A DNA stretch of 64,000 nucleotides, taken from contig NW_024882980.1 of the NCBI RefSeq assembly GCF_019059575.1, positions 1 to 64,000 of the forward strand, written 5' to 3'. This DNA is from Amphibalanus amphitrite. Lineage: Eukaryota; Arthropoda; Thecostraca; Balanomorpha; Balanidae. Of this stretch, positions 1-13,350 are shown one piece after another. Every line of letters starts with the position of its first letter. Positions within the stretch are counted from its first letter, which is position 1. Below the pieces are notes generated by a model that made no database searches, was not told the DNA's origin, and was given only the letters and a program-made list of their open reading frames with translations. The position numbers were made by a program, and so were the translations under genes.

Positions 1-840
1 GGGTTGCGAGTACTACGCCCAGGGAAGGGGGGGGGGGGCGGATGTCGCCCCCCCTAAGATCTCAGCTCCCACTAGAGCTAGAAAGACGAAATTTGGAGGG
101 TAGGTGGGGGCCATGGGGAACTCTGTTGTGTGTGAATTTCATGACCCTAGGTCAATATCTTCAAGGTCAAATGAGGTCAAATGTGGTCAAATCTGCCTAT
201 TAGCGACTTTTTGCGTTTACACGCCGATAACTCAAAAAGTTACCGGCCGATTTTTTTTAATCTTTCACTATACGAAAGAACAAACATTTGTGAGTATGTA
301 TGGTGAATTTCTAGATAATCCAACAATAAATATGGCAGTTAGAAGCCTGCGAAGGGTAAGATATCGCCGGCTGAGGCGGCATCGGCCGACGCGGGAAACG
401 CGGCAATCACAATTTTGTGTTACACACTCATAACTCAAGTTGTTACCGGCCGATTTTCAAAATTCTTTGACCATATGATTGCCTGTACATTTCTCAGTCT
501 TCTCACCGAATTTGACGCGAATCTGATATAATCAGCGGTAAGGAGCGCGATGTAAAGACGGAACCGTCCCGCCCCGGCACAGTCTACAATTCAGGCGGCG
601 CGTAACGGCTAGCGCCGGCCGCCGCGCCGCCGCGCCGCCGCGGCGGCAGGATGTTTGACTTTACACCGCTATTACCAGAGAAGTTGTGAACCGATTTTCT
701 TACTTCTTGCACGAGAAGATCCGCAATTCAATTCTGGACAGGTAGCCCGAAATTTCACATTGATGTTATGCTTGCGGCGCGAGTTATTGGCGAAAAACAG
801 GAGGGGTGGGCGAAATCCGCCCCCCCTTCCACTGCGCGTG
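1..840. mobile_element. Probable related TTAA-type element, left end degraded
   Basis: The right end reads (inward) CACGCGCAGTGGAAGG next to the same TTAA (841-844) used by the following element. The left side has the matching block acgcccagggaagg near 14-27. Both ends carry the G-run/C-run hairpin (27-54 and about 803-831). The interior contains a duplicated ataactca...gttaccggccgatttt segment (225-255 and 430-460), aggtcaa repeats and a (gccgcc)n stretch at 608-650. The left terminus is not defined. Confidence 0.55.
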
Positions 841-844
841 TTAA

Positions 845-2021
845 CCCGCGCCCCACTGGGGGGGGCTATTTATAGCCCCCCCTCCCGTTTTTCTGCAATA
901 ACTTCCAAACCGCTTGACGGATCGACGCCAAACTTTTAGTACCTTCGGCTGCATCAATTTGACACCTTGTGTCAAAATTTGAACTTCGTAGCTACCATAG
1001 GTCGGCCGGAAATGACGTCAGAGTGACGTCATGTTCGTCCGATTTCGACGCAAAACATTGAAACACGGCAATCGCTCCCAAGAGCTCAGTTTTTAAGCTA
1101 GATCCAATTTTTTTGCATGAAAGGACTCAGAATTGACCGCGCTATCAAACTGCCATCTCGGATTTTCAAAATTTTGAAAATTTCGAAAATTGTATATAAT
1201 AATATTCAAAATTTATATTTTTATATTTTTTTCAAAAAGTTTTTGACTTTTCGAAAAAAACCGGAATATATGTGACAGAATGCATGATTATGACTAACTC
1301 TAGCAAGTTTTAGCTAAATATCTTCAAAAATGGCCAAGTTATACGCATTATTGCAAAAAATTCACAATTATTAATTTTTCAAATCAATTTTTTCAGTACG
1401 TATTTGACATCGTACACCAATATAAATGGCACCATCGTGTTCCTGAGCTCAAACTGCATCCAATAGACACCTTTTTTGTTGAAAAATTTTAACTTCAAAA
1501 TTTGACCTTTTTTGACCTGAAAGTGACCTGACCTAAGCTAAATTCGACTCAAAATGACCTCGAATGACACAGACGACATCAAATTCAAAATCTATGGCCT
1601 AAATGGACCATAAAACATGTGTCACGTGACCGACGCATGATATAATATTTTCGTGACCTGTGATGACCTGACCCTGACTTGAAAATCAAAGTACAAGTTT
1701 GGTACCCTCAAGGTATCTAGAGCATCTGTTCACGAGTGTGGAAACCAAAAATGAGCCTGATCTGACTTGTAAGACGGCGGCCAGAGCCCAAAATGTGAAC
1801 AAGCAAAAATGCTAATAATTTTTACTTTGACCTGACCTGTGACGTCATCGGTGACCTCGAGGTCAATGAAATTAGGTTTCGCTCGACAGTTTTTCCGGGG
1901 CTATCAGACGCCGTTTTAATTTTGACGATCGGCCCAGTAGTTTCGGAGTTAGGAGGGGGGCTATGAATAGCCCCCCCCCCCCAGTAGGGCGTGTTATACA
2001 CAGACCCCAGTGGGGCGCGGG
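845..2021. mobile_element. piggyBac-type TTAA element, 1.18 kb, non-autonomous
   Basis: TTAA occurs at 841-844 and 2022-2025. The ends read CCCGCGCCCCACTGGGG inward from both sides. Hairpins of G-run, short stem and C-run lie at 858-882 and 1954-1982. The interior has tgacgtcagagtgacgtcat, long T/A runs and tgacctgacc repeats, and no transposase ORF. It is related to 36153-37346, with shared blocks such as accggaatatatgt. Confidence 0.88.
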
Positions 2022-2025
2022 TTAA

Positions 2026-2955
2026 CCGATGATGCTCTCTGATAATATGACAAAGGAGGCATCTAAGCAATTAGTACCTACAACCCTAGCTGATAGCTAC
2101 TAAGAGACACACTGAACCTCATTTGACCAAATATGCACTTAATCTGCACCAGATGTTAACCAAATGTGTACCAGATGGCCGTCGTGAAAACGGCTAATAT
2201 CGCCTCACGGCCTCATCATTAAAAAGTCTGAATCTCTAGTTCTGAATAGTCCAGATTTGGTGGGTTTTGTCGAAATCTAGCTGCACCACTAATGGATGAC
2301 GATAAGTCAGGGTTGCAGCCTGATGTTGAGAGGCTTCAGCTTCATGGTAAAATCTTCAGATACCGGGGGATGGCCGATTTAGATGCCCTGGTGCCGGACC
2401 CGTTCAAATTACATCCATTCAGCACTCAGGAGGGGCATGGAGGGACAAGACCGCGTCAACCGCGTATCGAGTTCGTGACACTCTGAATACCTACGTCTTG
2501 CGTCAATTCTGTCGAGATGGAGCCAACGCTGAATGGACATGAGCCACCGTCTCCGTACCTTTCGTATAGGTATACGGAGTTGTAGCCGTGTGTATAAAAG
2601 CTGCGATGTCCAGTATTCTGCCCTCGTGGGCAACTGTTCCGGCAGAGACGATTGATAATGTACGTAAACGTGTAACAATCAAATTTTCGCAAATTGGAAG
2701 AGTATTCTTTTCTGATCAATATCCACCCATAGTATTTTTAAAAAAGCCACCAAGAGCTCTTAGAAACAGTACAATCATTGTACCGAGCGCATGTTTACCC
2801 ACGAAACCACGCCCGGTGCTCGGCACCCGACGGCCGATAGGGCTCAGTGACCTGAACTCGGCTGCGCTACCCGGAGAACGCAGTGTCCCCTAGCTTGGTG
2901 CGCATTGACAGCAATGAACTTTTGTAAGCGGCAGTTACAAATGATGCTTACCTAT
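2026..2955. other. Gap: no gene seen
   Basis: Unique-looking intergenic sequence between two repeat structures. Short ORFs on both strands overlap each other and show no recognisable domain. Confidence 0.5.
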
Positions 2956-4316
2956 GTTGCAGGCACTTTAGAAAATCAGTCATTTTGTAAAATGCCTAGG
3001 CATTTTACAAAAAGACGGCTGTTTGAAAAATGACTGAACGCAACCAGGCTTTTTTTCAAAATGGCTAGCCATTTTACAAAATGACTAGGCATTTTGCAAA
3101 ATGCCTGACCAGCATGGAACGTAGATCCCACTACAGATACTATGGCCAACAGTTTTTGGACGTCTTCCTATACCCTATAGGTACGTGTTCAGCCTGTAGC
3201 TGATCGATTTGAAGCTCTGTGATGACGACAATGCTGAGTAACGACCAGGTTGAGTTGCAGACTCGGCTGTAGCATAATTATAAAGCATTGTTTAGTTAAC
3301 GCTGTAAAAAATCCCAAGTACATCAACGCCGTTCATGTTCTGCCTGAAACTAGACCTAACAAAACCAGCCGGAGACCGGCCCTAGTCAATAGGCAGGCCC
3401 GGTTGATGTACAATTACATGTAAACGAATGAGTGTAGTCTTTGTTTGATTGTGCCATTACGGACAAAACTGCATTATGTATTTGGACATTAAAAACACGT
3501 TCGAATTTAATTATAATTTCCCACTCCTTCTCTCTCATCCTCACATTTTAAGAAACATCGTCGCTGTCAGTTCTATTTATTATTGCAGTGCGTACTGCGA
3601 TGGCACCGGCTGCTGCACGTTAGGCGGCCATGCTTCCTGCACGTACAGCGTGCTGTGCACATCTTCCTGCATGAGCACTTCAAAAATCCCTCTAATAGTT
3701 TTACAGATACAGGCCGGCATAGGGCCAGTCGTTTGTTGACGCTCCAGATCGATCATTTTAAATCCAGCAGCGTCGCTGACGTGGGGGTTGGAAATGTCGC
3801 GGGCCTGCACTTCTCAAAATAGAGGTAGGTATGGACTTCCCACTGCTGGACTCCTCTGGTCATAATGCTGGACTCCTCGGTCCACCTACACGCTACCAAA
3901 ACGTATATAATTAGGTACTCGTATCTACAACACGCTGCTCAGTCATTTTGTAAAATGGCTAGGTATTTTGTAAAATGCCTAGGCATTTTGCAAAATGACT
4001 GGAGAGTCAGTCATTTCGTAAAATGCCTAGGCTTTTTGCAAAAAGCCTGGAAAATCAGGCATTTTGCAAAATGCCTAGGCATTTTACAAAATGACTGATT
4101 TTCTAAAGTGCCTGCAACACCTATACATCGTCGCTAGTGCGAGTTTGATGCCAGGCATTTTGCAAAATGCCTGGGAAAATATTTCAGGCAGTTTGCAAAA
4201 TGCCTGGTGGGTCAGGCAGTTTGCAAACTGCCTGGGCATTTTGCAAAATGCCTGGCCGGTCAGGCATTTTGCAAATTGCCTAGGCATTTTGCAAAATGCC
4301 CGAGTTTTCACTTTGC
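2956..4316. repeat. Arrays of a palindromic 18-mer inside an inverted-repeat structure
   Basis: The perfect palindrome GGCATTTTGCAAAATGCC and close variants recur about 20 times in two clusters (2975-3110 and 3945-4305). An outer inverted repeat of about 52 bp starts GTTGCAGGCACTTTAGAAAA at 2956 and ends at 4118. The second cluster continues beyond it to 4316. The 0.8 kb between the clusters has no recognisable gene. ORFs over the arrays are simple consequences of the repeat. Confidence 0.8.
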
Positions 4317-4320
4317 CTGT

Positions 4321-6729
<2,409 letters not shown>

Positions 6730-6881
6730 CTCAAAGCTCTCATAGCTGCTGAAGTAGCCGTCCGTATCCGGGACGTTTCCGCCGCCATCCGCCAGAGGCG
6801 CTGCCTCTCCATTAGTTCTGTCGTCGGGCGCCAGGGGCGCTGCAGCAGCAGAGTCCATTTCCATAACAAACAGAAAATAAT
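6730..6881 (-). CDS. Candidate first coding exon, possibly protein arginine methyltransferase-like
   Basis: Reading the minus strand, an acceptor (ttttgcag) is followed by 17 UTR bases, ATG at 6864-6862, 45 codons in phase 0 and a strong donor GAG|GTGAGT. The peptide is Ala/Asp/Gly-rich and ends DTDGYFSSYESFE. That ending resembles the YF.SY segment that starts the catalytic core of type I protein arginine methyltransferases, just before a conserved His-Glu/Met-Leu stretch that would lie in the next exon. No following exon was found in the 6.7 kb left of it, so function and even reality are uncertain. The ORF continuing past the donor loses all resemblance. Confidence 0.35.
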
Positions 6882-7573
6882 CTGCAAAAGGTAAGTAATG
6901 TTCATATGAGAACAAGACAATTGGATGACAGACAAAAGGATGTTTAAAAACAGCAACAACTAACAGCAGCAACAACCAACATCAGCAACAACAGCAGCAA
7001 AAGAGTCAGGTCTGAATGCCATGGAGTTTGCTTCATAAAAGCTTCAACCTGACATTTTGCTAGCTGATGCTGATCATGTGCCATGCACATAACTTTCACT
7101 ACCATCTAATTTAAAGCAGCCAGCAGCATAACAGCCCATTATAAATGTTTCAAGCATTTGTGCAGGGATATAAACCAGGTACACAAGTCAAAATAAAACT
7201 GCTTACAGTCTTAAAGAGCTTGACTTCGTGTTGCATCAACCCATGGAGTGAAACTTAGGTAATTACTCAACATGAGTAAGCATATATTTGTTAAGTAGCC
7301 CTATAAGTTTCTATAGGCAACCTGCTGAATGACAAAGAATTGGCAGAGCGTTGAAAAAAACACGCCTATGCTAAATAAGCTAATAAACAGGTACTTTCTA
7401 AGCTAAGCATTCAAAATTATTAGAACTTATATCAAATACACTATGATCTTGCCAGCATACGATGCCAAAAGCCGCAGTTACAATTACATAGTTTGTTGTG
7501 AGGCTCCAAGTCTAGCTCTGCCAAAAATGTCACAAAACATGCCAATGGGGCTTCGTAACAACCAAAAAGCATG

Positions 7574-8229
7574 ATTACGGAGCGAGCGAAGCGAGCGGAG
7601 TCTTACGTAGAATAACGGAAATTTCTGAGTATGAGCGGCCGGCCGGCCGTGGTCACGATTCTGCGACGCTTATATCTCAGCAACCACTTGACCGATTTAC
7701 ATGCGGTAATTTTTGTAGGGTAGCTTCATTCCTTCTACCAAGTATTGGACGATTCTCGATGCATGTGGGTGACCCCTTATGCACGTGCCACGTGTAAAAC
7801 GAAGAGGTGTCACTTTTGTAATAGTTGCAATATATCGGTAACTACTGGGCCGATTGCGCTGAAAGTTGGCATGCAGGTAGGCACCCACTAGGCAATGCAT
7901 ATCCATGTGCCACAGTTGGGGTGCTTCTGCACGTGCGCACGTGCAGGGGTCGTTTCCAGATCTCGAGAACGGCTGGACCGATTGCGCTCAAATTTGGTAC
8001 ACGGTTAGGGACCGGTTAGTAGGGTGCCGTGCACAAGTCGGTTGGTACCCACTTTGCATGTGCGCACGTGCAGGGTGCCGCTTCCAGATCTCGAGAATGG
8101 CTGGGCCGATTGTGCTCAAATTTGGCACATCGCTAGAGACGGGTTAGTAGGGTGCAGTGCACAAGTCAGTTGGAGGTACCCCCTCGAAATTTTGCACGTG
8201 CAAGGCCCACCCTCTCGCTCGCTCCGTTA
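7574..8229. repeat. Tandem array of ~130-155-bp units between inverted gagcgag motifs
   Basis: About four diverged units (roughly 7671-7828, 7829-7960, 7961-8090 and 8091-8205). Each runs from atctc(g/a)..aac..ctggaccgatt to a ..gcacgtgca.. block. The cluster is bordered by TTACGGAGCGAGCGAAGCGA on the left and the inverse ctcgctcgctccgtta on the right. This suggests one element with internal tandem repeats, but ends and class cannot be fixed. Confidence 0.65.
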
Positions 8230-8326
8230 GTCGCCCCAAAAGGCGTAATACTGGTAGTATTCAATGATATTAAGAACACTGCATCAAAACTATAGTGAAA
8301 TCAAAATGTGTGAGCCAGAGACTTGC

Positions 8327-9947
8327 CAGTCGGGGAAACTATGGTACCGTAAAACGGGGTGTTAAGGGACAGTTTTGAGGTGCTTTGTTATATAACTCAA
8401 GAAGGGTTGGAGATAGAAGCATCAAATTGTCAGCATTTTATGTGGAATTTGGTACTTTACATGCCTGCCACATTAAAGTTTTTAAGATTTATACCTGCAT
8501 ATTATTTTTTATTATTTTTCATCACTGTCCCTTAGCACCCCAAAGTGGGGTGTTAAGGGACACCTATATTATTCCAAGAAATGGTCATCAAATGCCCACA
8601 ATTGGGGTGTGGAAGGGCACACAATTTATTTATTGAAATGTTTTGCATATTCTGTCACAAAACAAGTCAGGTTCATTCACCACTAATGACCTTTTTAGCC
8701 AATTACGTGTAATGCAGTTTACGCTTGTGGAAAATGTGCTAATTATAAGGTAAACAGAACCAAAAAGTCATCTTCTGTCATCAATAAAAACCCATGTTGA
8801 AGCTTGTCACTTGTCATTATGTTGCCCTCTTTGTTTTAGCATTTTTATGATGACATCACATTTACTTACATCAGTCTCCATTGACCCATCATTGTAAAAG
8901 ACAGTGTTGAGATGTTTTGTTACATAACTTAAGATGTGTTAGAGATAAAAGCATGAACTTGCCAGCATTTTATGTGGAATTTGGTGTTTTTCATGCCTAC
9001 TTAATTAAATTGTATTCAGATTTTATTTTTTATTTTTTCTTCCCTGTTCCTTAGCACCCCACATCCACCTCAAAATGGGCATGTATCCGGAAAAGAGGAA
9101 GAGGATGATGAATGAATGGGTGGATTTGCACAAGTTTTTCAGGAAACATGTGCAATACATGTGACAATACACCTATGCATTCGTTTTCCCTGTACATCCA
9201 CTAGTTTATGTGGTACACACAGAGTTTTGGAGATGTTTCAATTTTGTGAAAATGTAGCATGATTTTCAAATCCATTTTTGAACCAAATCACTTGCATGAA
9301 AAACCATACCATTTTCTCCTATGGTCAAGAGCAAAACAGTGTCAACTACCACACTGAAGTTTTTATTGAACCTTCTCAAATTAGGAAGTTAATATGACTC
9401 AAAGTTTTTCCCATGCAACTGTCCCTTAACACCCCACTGTCCCTTAACACCCCATTTTACGGTATAATCTGCTATTTTTAGCAGTCTGCTATTTTTAGCA
9501 GAAATCTGCTAAAAATGGGTACGTATGTGACGTCATCGTACCCAAATTTCGCAGATTTGGGTACGGCCCCATACAAAAGCAGATCTGCACCCTAATTGAA
9601 GCAAATGCGCATCAAATGCCTGGCAGATTCATGATGAGAATAGTGCTGAGAGTGATCTCTGCTATTTTTGTTCAGATCCGACTATTTTCAAATTCATTAT
9701 TTGAAAACAGTCGGATCTGAACAAAAATATCATAGGACATTCTCAGCACTATTCTCATCATGAATCTGCCAGGCATTTGATGCGCATTTGCTTTAATTAG
9801 GGTGCAGATCTGCTTTTGTATGGGGCCGTACCCAAATCTGCTATATTTGGGTACGATGACGTCACATGCGTACCCATTTTTAGCAGATTTCTGCTAAAAA
9901 TAGCAGACTGCTAAAAATAGCAGATTTTACCATACTTTCCCCGACTG
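8327..9947. mobile_element. Foldback element split by a TA-flanked MITE
   Basis: The outer ends are CAGTCGGGGAAACTATGGTA (8327-8346) and its inverse (9928-9947, one mismatch). TTGC lies on each side, a possible 4-bp duplication. From 9465 to 9927 the sequence is one large near-perfect palindrome centred about 9695, with repeated gctatttttagcag blocks at both ends. The left terminus is separated from its arm by the 8347-9462 insertion. Taking that out restores an arm matching the right one. No ORF. Confidence 0.88.
8347..9462. mobile_element. mariner-type MITE, 1.1 kb, with internal duplication
   Basis: The ends are CCGTAAAACGGGGTGTTAAG and its inverse (one mismatch), each bordered by TA (8345-8346 and 9463-9464), as in Tc1/mariner-type elements. 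The interior holds a diverged direct duplication: about 8373-8480 is repeated at about 8905-9010. Remnants of the terminal motif also occur at 8526-8562, 9045-9065 and 9420-9436. No transposase. Confidence 0.85.
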
Positions 9948-10732
9948 TTGCCAGCGCAATATGTACCCTTTTGGCTGTTGATGTAACTTAACCAGACAAA
10001 ATGTTTTGTTTCAAAGCTGAAGAGTCAAGAGATTGAGATGTCAGTGAGATTGAGATCAGTTGATATCAATGGCAATTGGCACCTTCCCCAAGGCTATATA
10101 TACCTTCCCATTCCAATTCGTTCCCAAATTCCCAGGTCAGCATAGGATTGATACACAATACACATCAAACATACGCATCCCCTACTAGCCCCGCGAACTG
10201 TTACCGAATAAGTGCAGAGTGCATAAAAATGATTTAATTTTATCATTTAAACATAACTATACAGTCCCACAATGAAATGTCTGCACGCACCACGTGTGGA
10301 CCCTCGTTCAGTTCTGCGAATTCCTTGCGTAAAAGAAACGTGGAGGAAAACTGGCAATATGGCAGCACATTTGGAAGCTCAACACTAATACAATATTGAA
10401 GTATATTAGACAAATAATCTGTTGTAGATGTGCACTGCTGGCTTGTAAGCGTTTCTCGGCCTTTCATTGGTCAAACAAAACCTGCTTATACTATCAGCGA
10501 ATGAGAGGACGAAAAGTGGGTGACAGTTTGCTGGTCAAAGAGAATACTCCCCTATGTGACGAAGGACATGCTTGTGCTTGGGTAATCAGGGTAATCATAA
10601 TTGTAATGGTTTAAATTGTTGAAGATAGAAATAGACAAGGCCCTAAATACAGAAATAGATAAAATGCGTAAGGCCTTTCCGCAGCACATAATATATGCTC
10701 GTTGGTAGTGGCTGAACAATCTAGGGCATTTG

Positions 10733-10989
10733 TAGAGCAGACGTCACACGAAGGTTTTCCAACCGAGCAAGGCCCTATATACCGAGGAGAGGCGCTGTAG
10801 GTTTGTAGCACCGGTTTGTAGCATATACCGTGGTTTGTAGGTTGTAGGGTTCAGGTTGGTTTCAGTTTGTAAGTTGTAGGTTTTTAGGTTGTAGGTTAGG
10901 TTAGGTTTTCCTTGAAAGAAGCACCTCCGGCCCGGCCTCCGGGTATGGCGCCTCTCCTTGGTTGGAAAACCTAGTTGACGTCTGCTCTA
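10733..10989. repeat. Short foldback repeat, 257 bp
   Basis: tagagcagacgtca and ggttttccaacc at 10733-10765 recur inverted at 10960-10989, along with gaggcgc. The left arm has an extra block of about 17 bases. The loop is rich in gtttgtaggttg units. It is probably a MITE, but no target duplication is clear. Confidence 0.6.
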
Positions 10990-11693
10990 CTAATAGCTTA
11001 AAATCTTTTCTGGCAGACCCTGTCATGTGTTCTGTGTGCATATTATTTTTCAGGCTTTGCTGCACAGGCACAGTTGCTCAGCACAGTACCATGCTGGGGC
11101 CTGTTACCAGTGTTCCATTTTTCAGACTTTTTGGTGGCAAATCACACCTAATGGGGAAAATACTTTAATACTTTCATCCCTAAAATATGAACGACCGAAC
11201 TTACTTCATCTCTGAAAAAAGTTTCATGTATTCCCAACAGCCAGTTTACATGTCACTTGACAGTTGATGCACCCACATCCTTTTGTTTCACGCCCTGTCA
11301 AGATTCTGACATGAAATCCTGGTTTGGCAGTTGGCATACAAATTGGCATTACACCGTTTTGCAAATATACTTCGGTTTTTTAATTCCTTTTTTCGCATCC
11401 TAGGATTTTTTTCTTCATCGGCACACCCAACCGAAATCCAATTTTAGAACACTGTAGCTTACCTAAGACATAGCACTTCTGGCATTTGCAATGGGGAAGG
11501 GCATTGCAAAGGTTTACCATGGTCATCAACATTGTGCTTTTCCTGTTGTTAAGAATGGCCTTGGTAACACTGGCCTGCTATTTCCTCTTTCTGTTTCAGG
11601 CTACCATTGATGAAAAGGTCCTTCTTTTGAGGCTGGGTGAGAACTAGTCACTTTGTGACTTGATTTGCGGACTGTTGTACCAGTAACTCGGTT

Positions 11694-12446
11694 ATGGTGC
11701 CCGTGGGCATTGTGCGTGCTGGTGGCGTGCCGAGGCTGTGCGGGCGGGCTCTGAGGCTCGCCTCTCGTCCAGTCTCCACGGCGGCCGACCAGGACGACCA
11801 GCCGGCGGTGACGGCCGGCCTGCCAGCGCCGCCCGTCAACACCAACGTGTCCGGCCTGCGAGACTGGCACTACCGCAAGTACCACGGCAAGCAGCCGGTG
11901 GTAGACGAGGAGACCGCGCACATGAGAAGTCTGCGTGCCCAGCGGAGGATCTGGGCCCTGTACGGCACCAAGACTGGGATCAGTCCGGCCGTCGGGTGGC
12001 CTGTGAAGAAAGAGTGGGAGGATAAGATGGAGTATGAGTCCCTTGCCTATCCAGACACTTTGCAGGAAATGGTCCAAAAGCATGAAGCAGAGAAACGGGC
12101 TAAGGAGGAGGCGATTAAGGAGAGGATGGATGCCATCGATGCAAAAATGGAGAACTTGGAGAAGTGGAAAAGAGAAATTTTGGAGAAAAAGCGGAAGAAG
12201 GAAAGGGAGTTGCAAGCAGCGAAGGAGAAGCACGATAGGCTGATTGAAGAAGTCAAGGAATATCTCGGATTCAAAGTGGACTCAAAAGACCCGCGATTCA
12301 AAGAGATATTAGAGAAGAAAGAACTGGAGGAAAAGAAGCGTGCTAAAGAAGCTAAGAAGAAGGAGAAACAAGCCAAGGCTCTTGCTAAGCTGCGACAAAT
12401 GACTAATGAGATGATGGAGAAGGAAATGCCTGCTGAAAAAGAATAA
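11694..12446 (+). CDS. GADD45GIP1: Mitochondrial large ribosomal subunit protein mL64 (GADD45GIP1/CRIF1)
   Basis: This intact single-exon ORF encodes 250 residues (human about 222). Residues 1-30 are rich in Arg, Ala and Leu with no acidic residue, as in a mitochondrial presequence. Residues 79-103 (RAQRRIWALYGTKTGI region) and 115-125 (YESLAYPDTL) match the family's conserved N-terminal block. Residues 126-230 are a highly charged Lys/Glu helix, interrupted at 190-206 by YLGFKVDSKDPRFKEIL, which corresponds to the family's LLGYQVDPRSARFQELL segment. Known members are structural proteins of the mitochondrial 39S subunit near the exit tunnel and help insert inner-membrane proteins. The start is the first in-frame ATG with a targeting peptide. 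A possible acceptor (ctgtttcag, ending 11600) suggests a 5' UTR intron. AATAAA lies 66 bases past the stop. Identification is from remembered family sequence, not a search. Confidence 0.9.
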   Translation: MVPVGIVRAGGVPRLCGRALRLASRPVSTAADQDDQPAVTAGLPAPPVNTNVSGLRDWHYRKYHGKQPVVDEETAHMRSLRAQRRIWALYGTKTGISPAVGWPVKKEWEDKMEYESLAYPDTLQEMVQKHEAEKRAKEEAIKERMDAIDAKMENLEKWKREILEKKRKKERELQAAKEKHDRLIEEVKEYLGFKVDSKDPRFKEILEKKELEEKKRAKEAKKKEKQAKALAKLRQMTNEMMEKEMPAEKE

Positions 12447-12511
12447 GAAAATCGGTATGCCGTATGAGTGTATCCACTACCGTTTCGTTACTACATATGC
12501 ATTGTGGTGTA

Positions 12512-12517
12512 AATAAA
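12512..12517 (+). promoter_or_regulatory. Polyadenylation signal of the mL64 gene
   Basis: A canonical AATAAA lies 66 bases downstream of the mL64 stop codon. A GT/T-rich stretch follows at 12535-12590, as expected for a cleavage site. The 12518-13239 interval up to the CLYBL start shows no other gene. Confidence 0.6.
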
Positions 12518-13239
12518 TGATGGTGAAGTAGGTAAAGTTTCGGCTTCTTGGTTTTTATTGGTTTTGTGGTTTTATTTTGGTTCATTTTGGTTTAAATTTA
12601 CACCTTGCGCAAGCTTCTTGTCAAATATATCTAGTCTAATTGGCCTTTAGGGCATTGGATTCATGCTGCTTGGAAATAAAGTACCATCTTTCAGTTATTT
12701 TGATCATTTGCGATCTCCAATTACAAGCTTATTGATGCGACGGTTCCAAATGTAGGTATGTACTCGACGCTACTTCGGCTAGCGGAAAAACTGCGCTCGG
12801 AACACCTGGTCCAGTTTTCATCGTTTGAGAACCATGGCTTTGATAACTATTTCATCCTGGATCAAACATAGGCGAATAAAGCAAGATTCTTTTTTCGAGA
12901 AAAGTGTACATTTATTAGGGTGGGAACTGGGATGCAGCGAATAGTTTGAATATCTTACGAATATCGCAGCTTGTATGCCTTACTAATATCACAGCTAGGA
13001 AGACCCTTCGAAAGTTTTTAATTGCTTGTTGCTTCTCAAAGAGTGACGACTCAAAAACTGCGCGACTGCTACAAAATACAGCAAGATGCTTCAGCATTGT
13101 CCAAGCCATTGGCATTGTAGGCGGCGGGGCGGTTTTTGGAAAACATTTGTGTGGAACTGGAACAAGTGTGGAAGACATTTTTTTTAGAGGTAGAGAGGGC
13201 AAAACGAAGTTGAAGATTTATAACATTACTGTTGTGAAT

Positions 13240-13350
13240 ATGATGCGTTGCATTTCCAAGAGTGTAAGATGTCTTTGGGACAAGCCAGCAAGTCATTTGT
13301 TTCAGCGACATTTCATTTCAACTTCAACTTCGTTGCAAGATCAACTGAAG
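13240..13350 (+). CDS. CLYBL: CLYBL exon 1 (mitochondrial presequence)
   Basis: Two in-frame ATGs open a 37-codon exon with Arg, Ser and hydroxyl residues and no acidic residue until Asp15, typical of a matrix-targeting peptide. It ends CTGAAG|GTTTGT, phase 0, and so joins exon 2 in frame as ...LQDQLK-PYTPRR, aligning with human ...HHKYIPRR. The ORF is open upstream to 12946, so a longer N-terminus is formally possible, but that part does not look mitochondrial. Confidence 0.75.

Noticed and set aside
2956-4316. CRISPR-like regular palindromic repeats
   Set aside because: The units are spaced irregularly without constant-length unique spacers, there are no cas genes, and the DNA is clearly eukaryotic.
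10855-10905. Arthropod telomere repeat TTAGG
   Set aside because: Only two consecutive ttagg units occur within a wider gtaggtt-type degenerate stretch in a foldback loop.
12946-13239. Longer N-terminus for CLYBL from ATG at 12946
   Set aside because: The upstream 98 residues do not resemble a presequence or any lyase. Starting at 13240 gives a typical targeting peptide and a total length close to human.
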